Position numbers and translations under genes: made by a program | Notes under the pieces: generated by a model | What the model saw: the letters and a program-made list of their open reading frames with translations, nothing else | Databases searched by the model: none | Told to the model about the DNA's origin: nothing | Assembly: GCA_019459455.1 (NCBI GenBank) | Contig: JAIBEX010000009.1 | Coordinates: forward strand, 62,001 to 126,000 | Direction of reading: 5' to 3' | Length of the DNA stretch: 64,000 nucleotides | Source: Weeksellaceae bacterium | Lineage (GTDB): Bacteria > Bacteroidota > Bacteroidia > Flavobacteriales > Weeksellaceae | Shown: positions 27,190 to 34,762 of the stretch, in pieces | Numbering within the stretch: the stretch's first letter is position 1 | Layout of the letters: every line of letters begins with the position of its first letter

Positions 27190-27197
27190 CAAAATTA
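27190..27197 (-). promoter_or_regulatory. -7 promoter box of folE
   Basis: TAATTTTG on the minus strand, exact TAnnTTTG, 17 nt before the folE ATG. Confidence 0.55.
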
Positions 27198-27242
27198 AGG
27201 ATTTAAATTTTCTTTTCTATTTTAAATTTATTCAAAAAATAT

Positions 27243-27250
27243 TACATTCG
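27243..27250 (+). promoter_or_regulatory. Variant -7 box TAnnTTCG of the GNAT-like gene
   Basis: TACATTCG, one mismatch from TAnnTTTG, 18 nt before the ATG at 27269. The same TTCG variant is seen before the GH63-like gene and yebC. Confidence 0.3.
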
Positions 27251-27268
27251 CTTACCTAAAAAGTATTT

Positions 27269-28417
27269 ATGCTGAAAGCTGTACAAGTTAAGGACGAATC
27301 AAAAGAGTTCCTGTCTTTTCCCACACGCCTTTATAAAAACGACCCCAATTATATTAGGCCAATGGATAAAGATGTGGAGGCTGTATTTGACAGGAAAAAA
27401 AATAAATTATTCGCTTCCGGTGAGTGCGAAAGATTTCTTTTCAAGAATGGGCAGGACAAAACCGTGGGCAGAGTGGCTGTTTTTGTAAATGGCAAATACA
27501 GGAGCGAACAGCCTACGGGCGGTTTTGGTTTTTTTGACTGCATCAATGACCAGGAAACTGCCGATTTTATTTTTGATCACTGCAGAAAATGGTTACAGGA
27601 AAGGGGAATGGAAGCTATGGACGGATCGATAAACTTCGGGGAGCGGGATAAATTCTGGGGGATCCTGACAGATGGTTTCTCTGAACCTCTGTACGGGATG
27701 AATTACAATGCTCCTTACTACAAAAACCTTTTTGAAAATTACGGTTTCCAGATCTTTTTCAACCAACTTTGCTACAGCAGGCCCGTTCACGGAGAGGTCT
27801 CCCGCGTTTTCCGGGTGATGCATGCCAAACATTCTAAAAATCCCGCAATCACCGCGCGACCGATGAAAAAGAGCAATCTGGTGCAGTGTGCCAGGGATTT
27901 CACCGAGGTGTATAATAAGGCATGGGCCAGCCACGGCGGCGGAAAAACGATTGAATTCAGTAAAACCCTTAAAATGTTCAATCTTATGAAGCCGGTGATT
28001 AACGAGCACATTTCGTGGTTTGTGTATGAAAACGAAAAGCCCATTGCAATGTGGATGAACATTCCGGACCTGAACCAATGGTTCAAATATCTGGATGGTA
28101 AATTTGGCCTCGTGGAGAAATTGAAATTTCTCTGGTTAAAGAAATTTAAAAAGAACAGAAAGATGGTCGGACTGGTTTTTGGGGTGGTACCGGAATGGCA
28201 AAAGAGCGGCATTGATGGTTTTATGATCTGGGAGGGAACGCAGCATTTAAGAAAACATACGGACTTTGAAACTACTGAATTGCAATGGATAGGAGATTTC
28301 AATCCAAAGATGATAAAGATCGCACAAGTCCTGGACACGGTAATCACACGCAAGCTGGTGACTTACCGCTATTTGTTTGACAGAACCAAAGAATTTCACA
28401 CGCATCCAGTTTTGTAA
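27269..28417 (+). CDS. GNAT-like (YghO-type) protein of unknown function
   Basis: 382-residue cytoplasmic protein conserved in style with the YghO-like branch of GNAT-related proteins. The N-terminal half has PTRLYKNDPNYIRPMDKD, FLFKNGQDKTVGRVAVFVNG and GGFGFFDCINDQETADFIFD, typical of a GNAT-like fold in which acetyl-CoA binding is not assured; the second half ends in HLRKHTDFETTELQWIGDFN and looks like a second copy of that fold. A basic KFLWLKKFKKNRK stretch lies near residue 290. No signal peptide. Substrate and reaction are unknown. It is divergent from folE by 96 bp; the next gene on the same strand starts 87 nt downstream. Confidence 0.72.
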   Translation: MLKAVQVKDESKEFLSFPTRLYKNDPNYIRPMDKDVEAVFDRKKNKLFASGECERFLFKNGQDKTVGRVAVFVNGKYRSEQPTGGFGFFDCINDQETADFIFDHCRKWLQERGMEAMDGSINFGERDKFWGILTDGFSEPLYGMNYNAPYYKNLFENYGFQIFFNQLCYSRPVHGEVSRVFRVMHAKHSKNPAITARPMKKSNLVQCARDFTEVYNKAWASHGGGKTIEFSKTLKMFNLMKPVINEHISWFVYENEKPIAMWMNIPDLNQWFKYLDGKFGLVEKLKFLWLKKFKKNRKMVGLVFGVVPEWQKSGIDGFMIWEGTQHLRKHTDFETTELQWIGDFNPKMIKIAQVLDTVITRKLVTYRYLFDRTKEFHTHPVL

Positions 28418-28504
28418 AATCGGCAGGAATAATTCAATATGCATATTAATTTGCAGAAGTACCAATTTTTATGTAATTTCAGCAATAATTTTAAAAAACA
28501 ACTG

Positions 28505-29152
28505 ATGAAAAAATTACTAACCGTTTTATGTGCAGTTGCCGGCATTTTTGTTCTGGCCCAGAATGACATGAATTTTACCCCTCAAAAAGCTCTGGAAGAC
28601 CAATGGTATAGGACTGTATTTAACGAAAACATCGCAGACGTCCAGGGAAGTCCATACCATGAAAGTAAGTTCATCCCTGCAAGACTTGAGGGGACGCAGG
28701 AATTTATTTCCGCCCGATACAATGTTTATCATGATAACCTTGAATTTAACAAGGACGGCAAAATCATGGTCGTTCCGAAATCAGATACCTATAAAAGTTT
28801 CCGCTTTACCTTAAGTAATGAAAAAATTGAGTTAATTAATGATGGTTACTATTTTCATATCTATGAGGGAAAAAAACATCAGGCTTATAAAAAGGAAAAA
28901 TTAAAATTCCAAAAATTCCAAAAAGCAACAAGTGGTTATGTGGATGATACTCCGGCCAAGTTCCTTAACCTTCCTGACACCTACTTTTTGCTGATAAACA
29001 ATCAACTCGTAGAAATTCCTAAAAATCAAAAAACATTTGCAAATCTGTTTCCTGACAAAAAGGACGAAATAATTAAGTTCATGAAGGATAACAAGACCAA
29101 ACTCAATTCAGAGAACGACATTAAAAAGGTCCTGAAGTTTATAGACCAATAA
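28505..29152 (+). CDS. Secreted protein of unknown function
   Basis: 215-residue protein. I start at the ATG of MKKLLTVLCAVAGIFVLAQ, which gives a signal peptide with cleavage before QNDMN; an upstream ATG adds 22 residues without signal character. The mature part is Lys-rich (many KxK and EKK clusters) and beta-strand/turn-like in the first half (VVPKSDTYKSFRFTL, DGYYFHIYEGKK), helical at the end. I recognise no family. The DNA is clearly more AT-rich than its neighbours. It ends in a good terminator that it shares, in converging orientation, with metF. Confidence 0.72.
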   Translation: MKKLLTVLCAVAGIFVLAQNDMNFTPQKALEDQWYRTVFNENIADVQGSPYHESKFIPARLEGTQEFISARYNVYHDNLEFNKDGKIMVVPKSDTYKSFRFTLSNEKIELINDGYYFHIYEGKKHQAYKKEKLKFQKFQKATSGYVDDTPAKFLNLPDTYFLLINNQLVEIPKNQKTFANLFPDKKDEIIKFMKDNKTKLNSENDIKKVLKFIDQ

Positions 29153-29160
29153 AAACAAGG

Positions 29161-29190
29161 AAGCCGTTAATCTCTTCAACGGCTTTTTTT
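29161..29190 (+). terminator. Terminator after the 215-residue secreted protein gene
   Basis: 8-bp stem AAGCCGTT / AACGGCTT with a 9-nt loop and a run of T (to 29190). The last T residues are part of the metF stop codon on the other strand. Confidence 0.85.
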
Positions 29191-30145
29191 AAAAAAGTTC
29201 CCTCGCTACTTTTTTGATGTTGTCGCTCTTGCCCATGGAATAAAAGTGAAGTACAGGAACACCAAAGTCCAGAAGTTCCCTGCACTGATTTACCGACCAT
29301 TCTATTCCAATCTGTTTTACCTCTGCATTGTCCTTTGCCTTTCCGATTTCCTTAATCAGATCCTCAGGTAAGTCTATCTTGAATGTCTTAGGGAGAAGGG
29401 AGAGGTGACCTTTCGTTGCAACGGGTTTGATTCCGGGAATAATTGGTATATCAATGTCCATCTTTCTCGCTTCAGCAACAAATTCGAAGTACTTCCTGTT
29501 CTCAAAAAACATTTGGGTCACCACATAATCCGCTCCGGCATCTACCTTCTCCTTAAGTTTCTGCAGGTCGTAATTCATGGATGGTGCTTCGATGTGCTTT
29601 TCCGGATAGCCTGCCACACCGATGCAGAATTTACTCTCCGTTTCACATCTTTTTTCGTCTGTCAGGTATTTTCCCCGGCCAATGTCATTGATATGATCCA
29701 CAAGATCGATCGCGTATCGGTGTCCCCCCTCCGTAGGAATATAGTTATTTTCGCCCTTCATCGCGTCGCCGCGCAGCGCCATGATATTGTCGATTCCCAA
29801 ATAAAGACAGTCTACAAGCAGGTATTCTGTTTCCTCTTTTGTAAAACCCCCGCAAAGCACATGAGGTACTGTATCCACATTATATTTATGCTGAATGGAA
29901 GCACAAATTCCAAGCGTACCGGGCCGCATCCTGGATATTTTCCTTTCCATGAGTCCATTCCCTTTCTGTATGTACACATATTCTTCCCTCGATGTCGTCA
30001 CATCTATAAACGGTGGGTTAAATTCCATCAGCGGGTCAATGTTCCGGTATATATCTTCAATTCCGGTTCCTTTGGTGGGTGGGATGACCTCCAATGAAAA
30101 GAGGGTTTTTCCTTTCGCGTTCTTTATATGCTCAGTGATTTTCAT
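29189..30145 (-). CDS. metF: 5,10-methylenetetrahydrofolate reductase
   Basis: 318-residue flavoenzyme that reduces methylene-THF to methyl-THF, the methyl donor for MetH. Motifs: FSLEVIPPTKG (about 17-27) with the catalytic Glu of the FEFFPPK-type start; FIDVTTS; LCGGFTKEETEY; DNIMALRGDAMKGE (FAD and folate loop, about 139-152); GADYVVTQMFFEN and IPIIPGIKPV. It is last in the apparent metH-metF transcript, 61 nt after the second MetH polypeptide, and so should be under the SAM riboswitch upstream. Confidence 0.95.
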   Translation of the reverse strand: MKITEHIKNAKGKTLFSLEVIPPTKGTGIEDIYRNIDPLMEFNPPFIDVTTSREEYVYIQKGNGLMERKISRMRPGTLGICASIQHKYNVDTVPHVLCGGFTKEETEYLLVDCLYLGIDNIMALRGDAMKGENNYIPTEGGHRYAIDLVDHINDIGRGKYLTDEKRCETESKFCIGVAGYPEKHIEAPSMNYDLQKLKEKVDAGADYVVTQMFFENRKYFEFVAEARKMDIDIPIIPGIKPVATKGHLSLLPKTFKIDLPEDLIKEIGKAKDNAEVKQIGIEWSVNQCRELLDFGVPVLHFYSMGKSDNIKKVARELF

Positions 30146-30206
30146 GATGCGTTTCAGTTTCTTTTATATTCTCGGAGATGTCCGGGGATGCTACATTTTG
30201 TATATT

Positions 30207-32864
30207 TTAAGCCAGATTTGGGCTCAGCCATTTGCGGGCGGTTTCCAGGGGGATACCCTTCCTTTCGGCATAATCTTCCAGCTGATCCTGCATTATTTTA
30301 CCAACCCCAAAATATTTAGACTGCGGATTGGCAAAATAATACCCTGAGACGGCTGCAGTAGGAAACATGGCAAGGCTTTCTGTAAGTTCCAGCCCGAGAT
30401 TCTCTTTTACTTTCAATACATCCCAAATGGTGGTTTTCTCCAGATGGTCAGGGCAGGCAGGATAACCCGGAGCCGGACGGATCCCTTTGTACTTCTCAGA
30501 AATCAACTCTTCATTTCTAAGGTCTTCATCCTGGGCGTACCCCCAGAATTCCGTTCTAACTTTACGGTGAAGATACTCAGCGAATGCCTCTGCAAGACGG
30601 TCTGCCAGGGCTTTTACCATAATGGCGCTATAGTCGTCATGCTGTGCCTCATATTTCCGGGCAAGTTCTTCTGTTCCAAAACCGGTCGTAACTGCGAAAA
30701 CGCCAATATAATCCTGCTTTTCGGATGATTTTGGGGCAATAAAATCGCTAAGGGCGAAATACGCTTTCCCTTCGGCTCTCGTGTGCTGCTGCCGAAGCGT
30801 CCGGAAAGTGCCCAAGGCTTTTCCGTTTTGGTCTTTAACCTCAATATCATCATTTTCCGTTGCATTAGCCGGAAAAATACCGAAGACGCCTTTTGCTGTG
30901 AACAGTTTGTGGTCTAAAATGGTTTTCAGTAAAATTTGCGCATCACTGAAAAGTTCGGTTGCCTGCTCTCCCACCACCGTGTCCGTAAGGATTTGAGGAT
31001 ATTTGCCGAAGAGTTCCCAGCTTCTGAAAAACGGGGTCCAGTCCACAAAATCAAGCAGCTCATTTAAATCCTGGCTGTCAATAACGTGTATTCCCAGGCG
31101 GTTTGGCGTTGCTATTTTTTCGGTTTCCCAGTCGATGCTGAATTTTTGATTTCTGGCCTCCTCTATGGATACATAGTCCTTATCCACCTGCCGGTTCAGG
31201 AATTTTTCGCGAAACGCGTCGTAGTCCCGTTTCAGTTCTGCCTGATACCCCTCTGAATTCCTGTCCAGAAGTTGACTTACCACACCGACCGCACGGGAAG
31301 CATCATTAACGTGAACAACGGTGTTGGAATATTTTGGGGCAATCTTTACGGCCGTGTGCGCTTTTGAAGTCGTTGCGCCTCCAATCATCAAGGGGAAGTG
31401 AAGGTTTTTTCTCTGAAGTTCATCCGCAATGTGCACCATTTCATCGAGACTCGGGGTTATAAGTCCACTCAACCCAATCACATCAACTTTTTGGTCTATG
31501 GCAGCCTGTATGATTTTCTCGGCCGGGACCATCACCCCTAAATCCACAATCTCATAATTATTGCATCCCAGAACAACACTTACGATGTTTTTTCCGATGT
31601 CGTGTACATCGCCTTTAACCGTGGCCATCAGAATTTTCCCGTTGGCTTTCTGGGCCTGGTCTTTCTGCGCTTCAATGAAGGGCTGTAGATAGGCTACCGC
31701 CTTTTTCATTACCCTTGCGGACTTCACTACCTGCGGCAGGAACATTTTTCCGCTTCCAAAAAGGTCTCCCACAACGCCCATTCCTGTCATCAGGTTTATT
31801 TCAATTACATCCAAAGGCCTTATTGACAAGGCGCGTGCTTCCTCTACATCTTCCAGTATAAAACGGTCCAAACCTTTGACCAACGCATGGGTAATCCTGC
31901 TCTGCAGTGGCTCTTCTCTCCATTCGAGGGCTTCTACTATCTCTTTTTTTGTTGATTTTACCCGTTCGGAATATTCCAGCAGCCGCTCGGTGGCATCCGC
32001 TCTGCGGTCAAGCATCACATCTTTCACCAGCTCCAGCAATTCCTTGGGAATCTCATCATAAACCTCCAGCATGGCGGGATTTACAATTCCCATGTTCATC
32101 CCTGCCTGAATGGCGTGATAGAGGAAAACGGAATGCATGGCTTCCCGCACGCGGTCGTTTCCGCGGAAAGAAAAAGAAATATTGGATACCCCCCCGCTCA
32201 CCGAAACGTGCGGCAGATTTTGGCGCACCCATTTTGTAGCCTGAATGAAGTCCAGTGCATTCCTGCGGTGCTCTTCCATTCCCGTAGCCACGGGGAAAAT
32301 ATTCAAATCAAATATGATGTCTTCCGGAGGAAATCCAACTTTGTTCACCAAAAGATCATAGGACCGTTTACTGATTTCTATCCTTCGTGTATAATTATCC
32401 GCCTGGCCATCTTCATCAAAGGCCATCACTATTACCGCAGCTCCATACCGTTTTATTGCTATAGCGTGCTTTACGAATTCCTCTTCCCCTTCTTTCAGAC
32501 TTATAGAGTTTACGACACTTTTTCCCTGAACGACCTGCAGTCCGGCTTCCAGGATTTCCCATTTTGAGGAGTCAATCATGATGGGAATGCGTGAAATATC
32601 AGGCTCCGAGGCAATCAGATTCAAGAATTTTACCATTGCGGACTTTCCGTCCAGCAGACCGTCGTCAAAATTAACATCAAGGATCTGAGCACCCCCATCA
32701 ACCTGATGCCGTGCGATGTCCAGTGCTGCTGCGAAATCACCTTTTTTTATGAGACGCAAGAATTTTTTGGAACCCGCAACATTGGTCCGTTCACCCACGT
32801 TGATGAAGTTAGATTCTGGCGTTACGATAAGCGGTTCAAGACCGGACAGTTTTAGGTACTTCAT
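30207..32864 (-). CDS. metH: Methionine synthase, folate/cobalamin/activation part
   Basis: 885 residues carrying the three C-terminal modules of cobalamin-dependent methionine synthase. The pterin-binding barrel begins [17 protein letters not shown] (about 19-35) with [15 protein letters not shown]; then a helical cap and the B12 module with [11 protein letters not shown] (His in DxHxxG coordinates cobalt, about residue 420) and [13 protein letters not shown]; finally the SAM-dependent activation domain with the [12 protein letters not shown] signature (about 800). The homocysteine module is a separate gene 101 nt upstream. A split MetH is usual in this group, so it is not a frameshift: the gap contains stops and a fresh start. 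Followed by metF. Confidence 0.95.
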   Translation of the reverse strand: MKYLKLSGLEPLIVTPESNFINVGERTNVAGSKKFLRLIKKGDFAAALDIARHQVDGGAQILDVNFDDGLLDGKSAMVKFLNLIASEPDISRIPIMIDSSKWEILEAGLQVVQGKSVVNSISLKEGEEEFVKHAIAIKRYGAAVIVMAFDEDGQADNYTRRIEISKRSYDLLVNKVGFPPEDIIFDLNIFPVATGMEEHRRNALDFIQATKWVRQNLPHVSVSGGVSNISFSFRGNDRVREAMHSVFLYHAIQAGMNMGIVNPAMLEVYDEIPKELLELVKDVMLDRRADATERLLEYSERVKSTKKEIVEALEWREEPLQSRITHALVKGLDRFILEDVEEARALSIRPLDVIEINLMTGMGVVGDLFGSGKMFLPQVVKSARVMKKAVAYLQPFIEAQKDQAQKANGKILMATVKGDVHDIGKNIVSVVLGCNNYEIVDLGVMVPAEKIIQAAIDQKVDVIGLSGLITPSLDEMVHIADELQRKNLHFPLMIGGATTSKAHTAVKIAPKYSNTVVHVNDASRAVGVVSQLLDRNSEGYQAELKRDYDAFREKFLNRQVDKDYVSIEEARNQKFSIDWETEKIATPNRLGIHVIDSQDLNELLDFVDWTPFFRSWELFGKYPQILTDTVVGEQATELFSDAQILLKTILDHKLFTAKGVFGIFPANATENDDIEVKDQNGKALGTFRTLRQQHTRAEGKAYFALSDFIAPKSSEKQDYIGVFAVTTGFGTEELARKYEAQHDDYSAIMVKALADRLAEAFAEYLHRKVRTEFWGYAQDEDLRNEELISEKYKGIRPAPGYPACPDHLEKTTIWDVLKVKENLGLELTESLAMFPTAAVSGYYFANPQSKYFGVGKIMQDQLEDYAERKGIPLETARKWLSPNLA

Positions 32865-32965
32865 TTCTATTTTTTAACATTTGCGGGCTACCCTTGGCTC
32901 TTTAATAAATCCCTTTACATTTTAACACCAAAATAAATCCTCTCGAATATATTTCATTCATATTA

Positions 32966-33985
32966 TTACTGACTCTTAGCAAAATCCTTGACCTTCCGGG
33001 GTGCAAAATCTTTCACCAGTTCTGCTATTGCCTTAATATGAGCCGGTGTGGTGCCGCAGCAACCGCCGACAATGTTGATCATGTCTTTTTCCACATATTC
33101 CCTGATCTGTTCAGCCATGAATTCCGGAGACTCATCATACTGACCAAAGGCATTCGGTAAGCCGGCATTCGGATAAGCGGAGATAAAGAAACCTGAATTA
33201 TGCGCGAGGGTTTCGAGATAGGGTGTAAGCTGACTGGCACCCAAAGCACAGTTGAACCCCACACTCAGTAAATTAACATGCGAAACGGAAATAAGGAATG
33301 CTTCAGCGGTCTGCCCGCTCAGGGTGCGGCCTGATGCATCGTTAATGGTACCCGAAACCATGATGGGAATACTGACATTTCTAGCCTCCTGAAGTTCATC
33401 GATGGCGAAAAGCGCAGCCTTGGCATTCAGGGTATCGAAAACGGTTTCAACCAGCAAAATATCAGCTCCACCATCCAAAAGTGCTTCAGCCTGCTGCCGG
33501 TAAGCAATTTTCAGCTCATCAAAGGTAATTGCACGGTAACCAGGGTCATTCACATCCGGGCTCAGACTGGCGGTTTTATTGGTCGGTCCCATGGAACCCG
33601 CAACGAATCTGGGCTTCCCGGGATCTTTTGCTGTAAATTCATCACATACCTTCCTGGCAATCCTGGCTGACTCAATATTAAGTTCGCGGACCAAATGTTC
33701 CATGTGATAATCGGCCATCGCAACCGTAGTTCCCGAAAACGTATTGGTTTCAATAATATCTGCTCCAGCTTCAAGATACTTCCGGTGGACTTCTTCAATC
33801 GCCTGAGGCTGTGTAAGCGTCAGGAGGTCGTTATTCCCTTTCAAAGGGCTCGGCCAGTCCTTAAAACGTTCGCCTCTATAATCCTCATCCTGAAAATTAT
33901 AGCGCTGCAGCATGGTGCCCATCGCTCCGTCCAGTACCAGGATTCTTTTACCGAGTTCTGAATATAGTTTTTCTGTGTTTTTCAT
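32966..33985 (-). CDS. metH: Methionine synthase, homocysteine-binding part
   Basis: 339-residue homocysteine S-methyltransferase module that works with the separate folate/cobalamin polypeptide. [17 protein letters not shown] at the N-terminus, [26 protein letters not shown] and the three zinc cysteines are visible: one in GFNCALGA (about 238) and two in [14 protein letters not shown] (about 303). I start at [12 protein letters not shown]; the longer frame adds 15 residues encoded by the leader hairpin. First gene of the metH-metF transcript, behind a promoter, SAM-I riboswitch and a long leader. Confidence 0.93.
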   Translation of the reverse strand: MKNTEKLYSELGKRILVLDGAMGTMLQRYNFQDEDYRGERFKDWPSPLKGNNDLLTLTQPQAIEEVHRKYLEAGADIIETNTFSGTTVAMADYHMEHLVRELNIESARIARKVCDEFTAKDPGKPRFVAGSMGPTNKTASLSPDVNDPGYRAITFDELKIAYRQQAEALLDGGADILLVETVFDTLNAKAALFAIDELQEARNVSIPIMVSGTINDASGRTLSGQTAEAFLISVSHVNLLSVGFNCALGASQLTPYLETLAHNSGFFISAYPNAGLPNAFGQYDESPEFMAEQIREYVEKDMINIVGGCCGTTPAHIKAIAELVKDFAPRKVKDFAKSQ

Positions 33986-34001
33986 AATGCATCTAATAAT
34001 G

Positions 34002-34210
34002 AATTCGCTTTCAGCGAACAACATATCCACCTGACATCCGTTTCATAAACATTGGGTTTCCTGTGAGCGAATGGTTCGCCAAAATAAAAGGTGCAGAAAA
34101 GAGCGCTATCCGAAAAATCGGGCACGACAAATTGACGCCAGGGGGTTTTCCTGACTGCAGTTTAAAGTTTTTCAGTTTGATATGCTGTAGCGAAGTTTTC
34201 AATTTATTTA
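34002..34210 (-). other. Unexplained structured element in the metH leader
   Basis: This stretch lies between the SAM riboswitch and the metH start. It holds several short perfect hairpins (TTCGCT-AGCGAA at 34004-34018, GCGAA-TTCGC at 34067-34079, CCGA-TCGG at 34110-34121, and CAGG-CCTG near 34139-34156), is richer in G+C than its flanks, and stays open for about 60 codons on both strands. I do not think it encodes a protein (no good start, no recognisable product). It may be a dispersed repeat or extra RNA structure. Confidence 0.45.
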
Positions 34211-34228
34211 AAATTAAACTGAAAATGC

Positions 34229-34242
34229 TACCAATGTTGGTA
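34229..34242 (-). promoter_or_regulatory. Possible expression-platform hairpin of the SAM riboswitch
   Basis: TACCAATGTTGGTA is a palindrome (5-bp stem, 4-nt loop) directly after the riboswitch, followed on the minus strand by GCATTTTC. It could be a weak terminator; a larger alternative pairing of a 10-nt repeat (TTTTCAGTTT, complement about 37 nt on) lies just beyond. Confidence 0.35.
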
Positions 34243-34251
34243 AAATAGGAT

Positions 34252-34354
34252 TGTTATCTTTCCCCTGTATTGGGATAGAATTTAGCACCTTCTCCGTTTC
34301 CGAAGGGTTGCCAAGGTTTCTCTGAGTCTAATCTCTCCACCTTTCTTAATAACA
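34252..34354 (-). ncRNA. SAM-I riboswitch controlling metH-metF
   Basis: On the minus strand the conserved SAM-I core is present in order: P1 arm TGTTAT, AAGAAAGGTGGAGAGATTAG, the kink-turn/P2 region GAAACCTTGGCAACC, the P3 stem CCTTC-GGAAACG-GAGAAGG, then GGTGCTAAATTC, the P4 stem ATCCC-AATACA-GGGGA and GA followed by the closing P1 arm ATAACA. The AAGGTGCTAAATTC form is typical of Bacteroidota members. High SAM is expected to lower expression of metH and metF. The promoter lies 32 nt upstream. Confidence 0.93.
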
Positions 34355-34385
34355 TTTTCAATATGTGAATGAACAAAGTCTGCTG

Positions 34386-34415
34386 CAAATATAATATTTA
34401 AATGTTATTCTGCAA
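34386..34415 (-). promoter_or_regulatory. Promoter of metH-metF (-33 and -7)
   Basis: TTG (34413-34415), 19 nt, then TATATTTG (34386-34393), a perfect -7 box at ideal spacing. Start is predicted near 34379, just before the riboswitch, giving a leader of about 395 nt. Confidence 0.7.
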
Positions 34416-34420
34416 TTTTT

Positions 34421-34644
34421 TTATTCCTTAATAAAGATGACCTGCCTTTCATTCAGTTGTTTAGCTTCCTCATTTTTGCCTAGTTCTTCCAGCGCTGCAA
34501 CTCTTACGTCCAACAATGCGTTACTTTTTCCATCAGTTCCTCCAATGTTTTGCCTTCTGTATTCAAACCGTCCATTTCGTGGGAATAGCAGGCAAAACCA
34601 TCATCGGATGGGTGGTAAATGATATGAATTTAATTTGCTTCCAT
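34421..34644 (-). pseudogene. Broken HicB-like gene remnant
   Basis: From an ATG at 34644 the frame reads MEAN then stop (TAA), but continues IHIIYHPSDDGFACYSHEMD and GLNTEGKTLEELMEKV, a HicB-antitoxin-like pattern (IxxxxDDGxxA, pGLxxxGxTlEE). After another stop the neighbouring frame carries on with SNALLDVRVAALEELGKN and EEAKQLNERQVIFIKE to a natural stop at 34421. At least one nonsense change and one frameshift therefore separate the pieces. The two halves may come from one gene. No HicA toxin partner is visible. It lies directly upstream of the metH promoter. Confidence 0.55.
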
Positions 34645-34735
34645 CGCAGAATATTTACGCAGATTTAGCAAATAAATCAATCTGCCAATAATAAGTTTTT
34701 ATCCTCATTCGGTTCAAAAAAATAAAGAAAAAAAT

Positions 34736-34743
34736 TATCTTCG
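34736..34743 (+). promoter_or_regulatory. Variant -7 box of the GH63-like gene
   Basis: TATCTTCG, one mismatch from TAnnTTTG, 19 nt before the ATG. Between it and the HicB remnant (34645-34735) nothing else is recognised. Confidence 0.35.
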
Positions 34744-34762
34744 TACCTTAAAATGCTGATTT

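Noticed and set aside
29405-30097. 230-codon open frame on the plus strand inside metF
   Set aside because: Fully antisense to metF, whose motifs are complete; the translation is Cys/His/Phe-rich noise.
30207-33985. metH interrupted by a frameshift
   Set aside because: The break falls exactly between modules, with a 101-nt gap and fresh starts and stops; split MetH is normal in this group.
34011-34202. 63-codon frame in the metH leader
   Set aside because: Starts at TTG, no recognisable product, lies in a structured untranslated region; kept only as an unexplained element.
33986-34251. Cobalamin riboswitch before metH
   Set aside because: No B12-box pattern is visible; the nearby element is clearly SAM-I.
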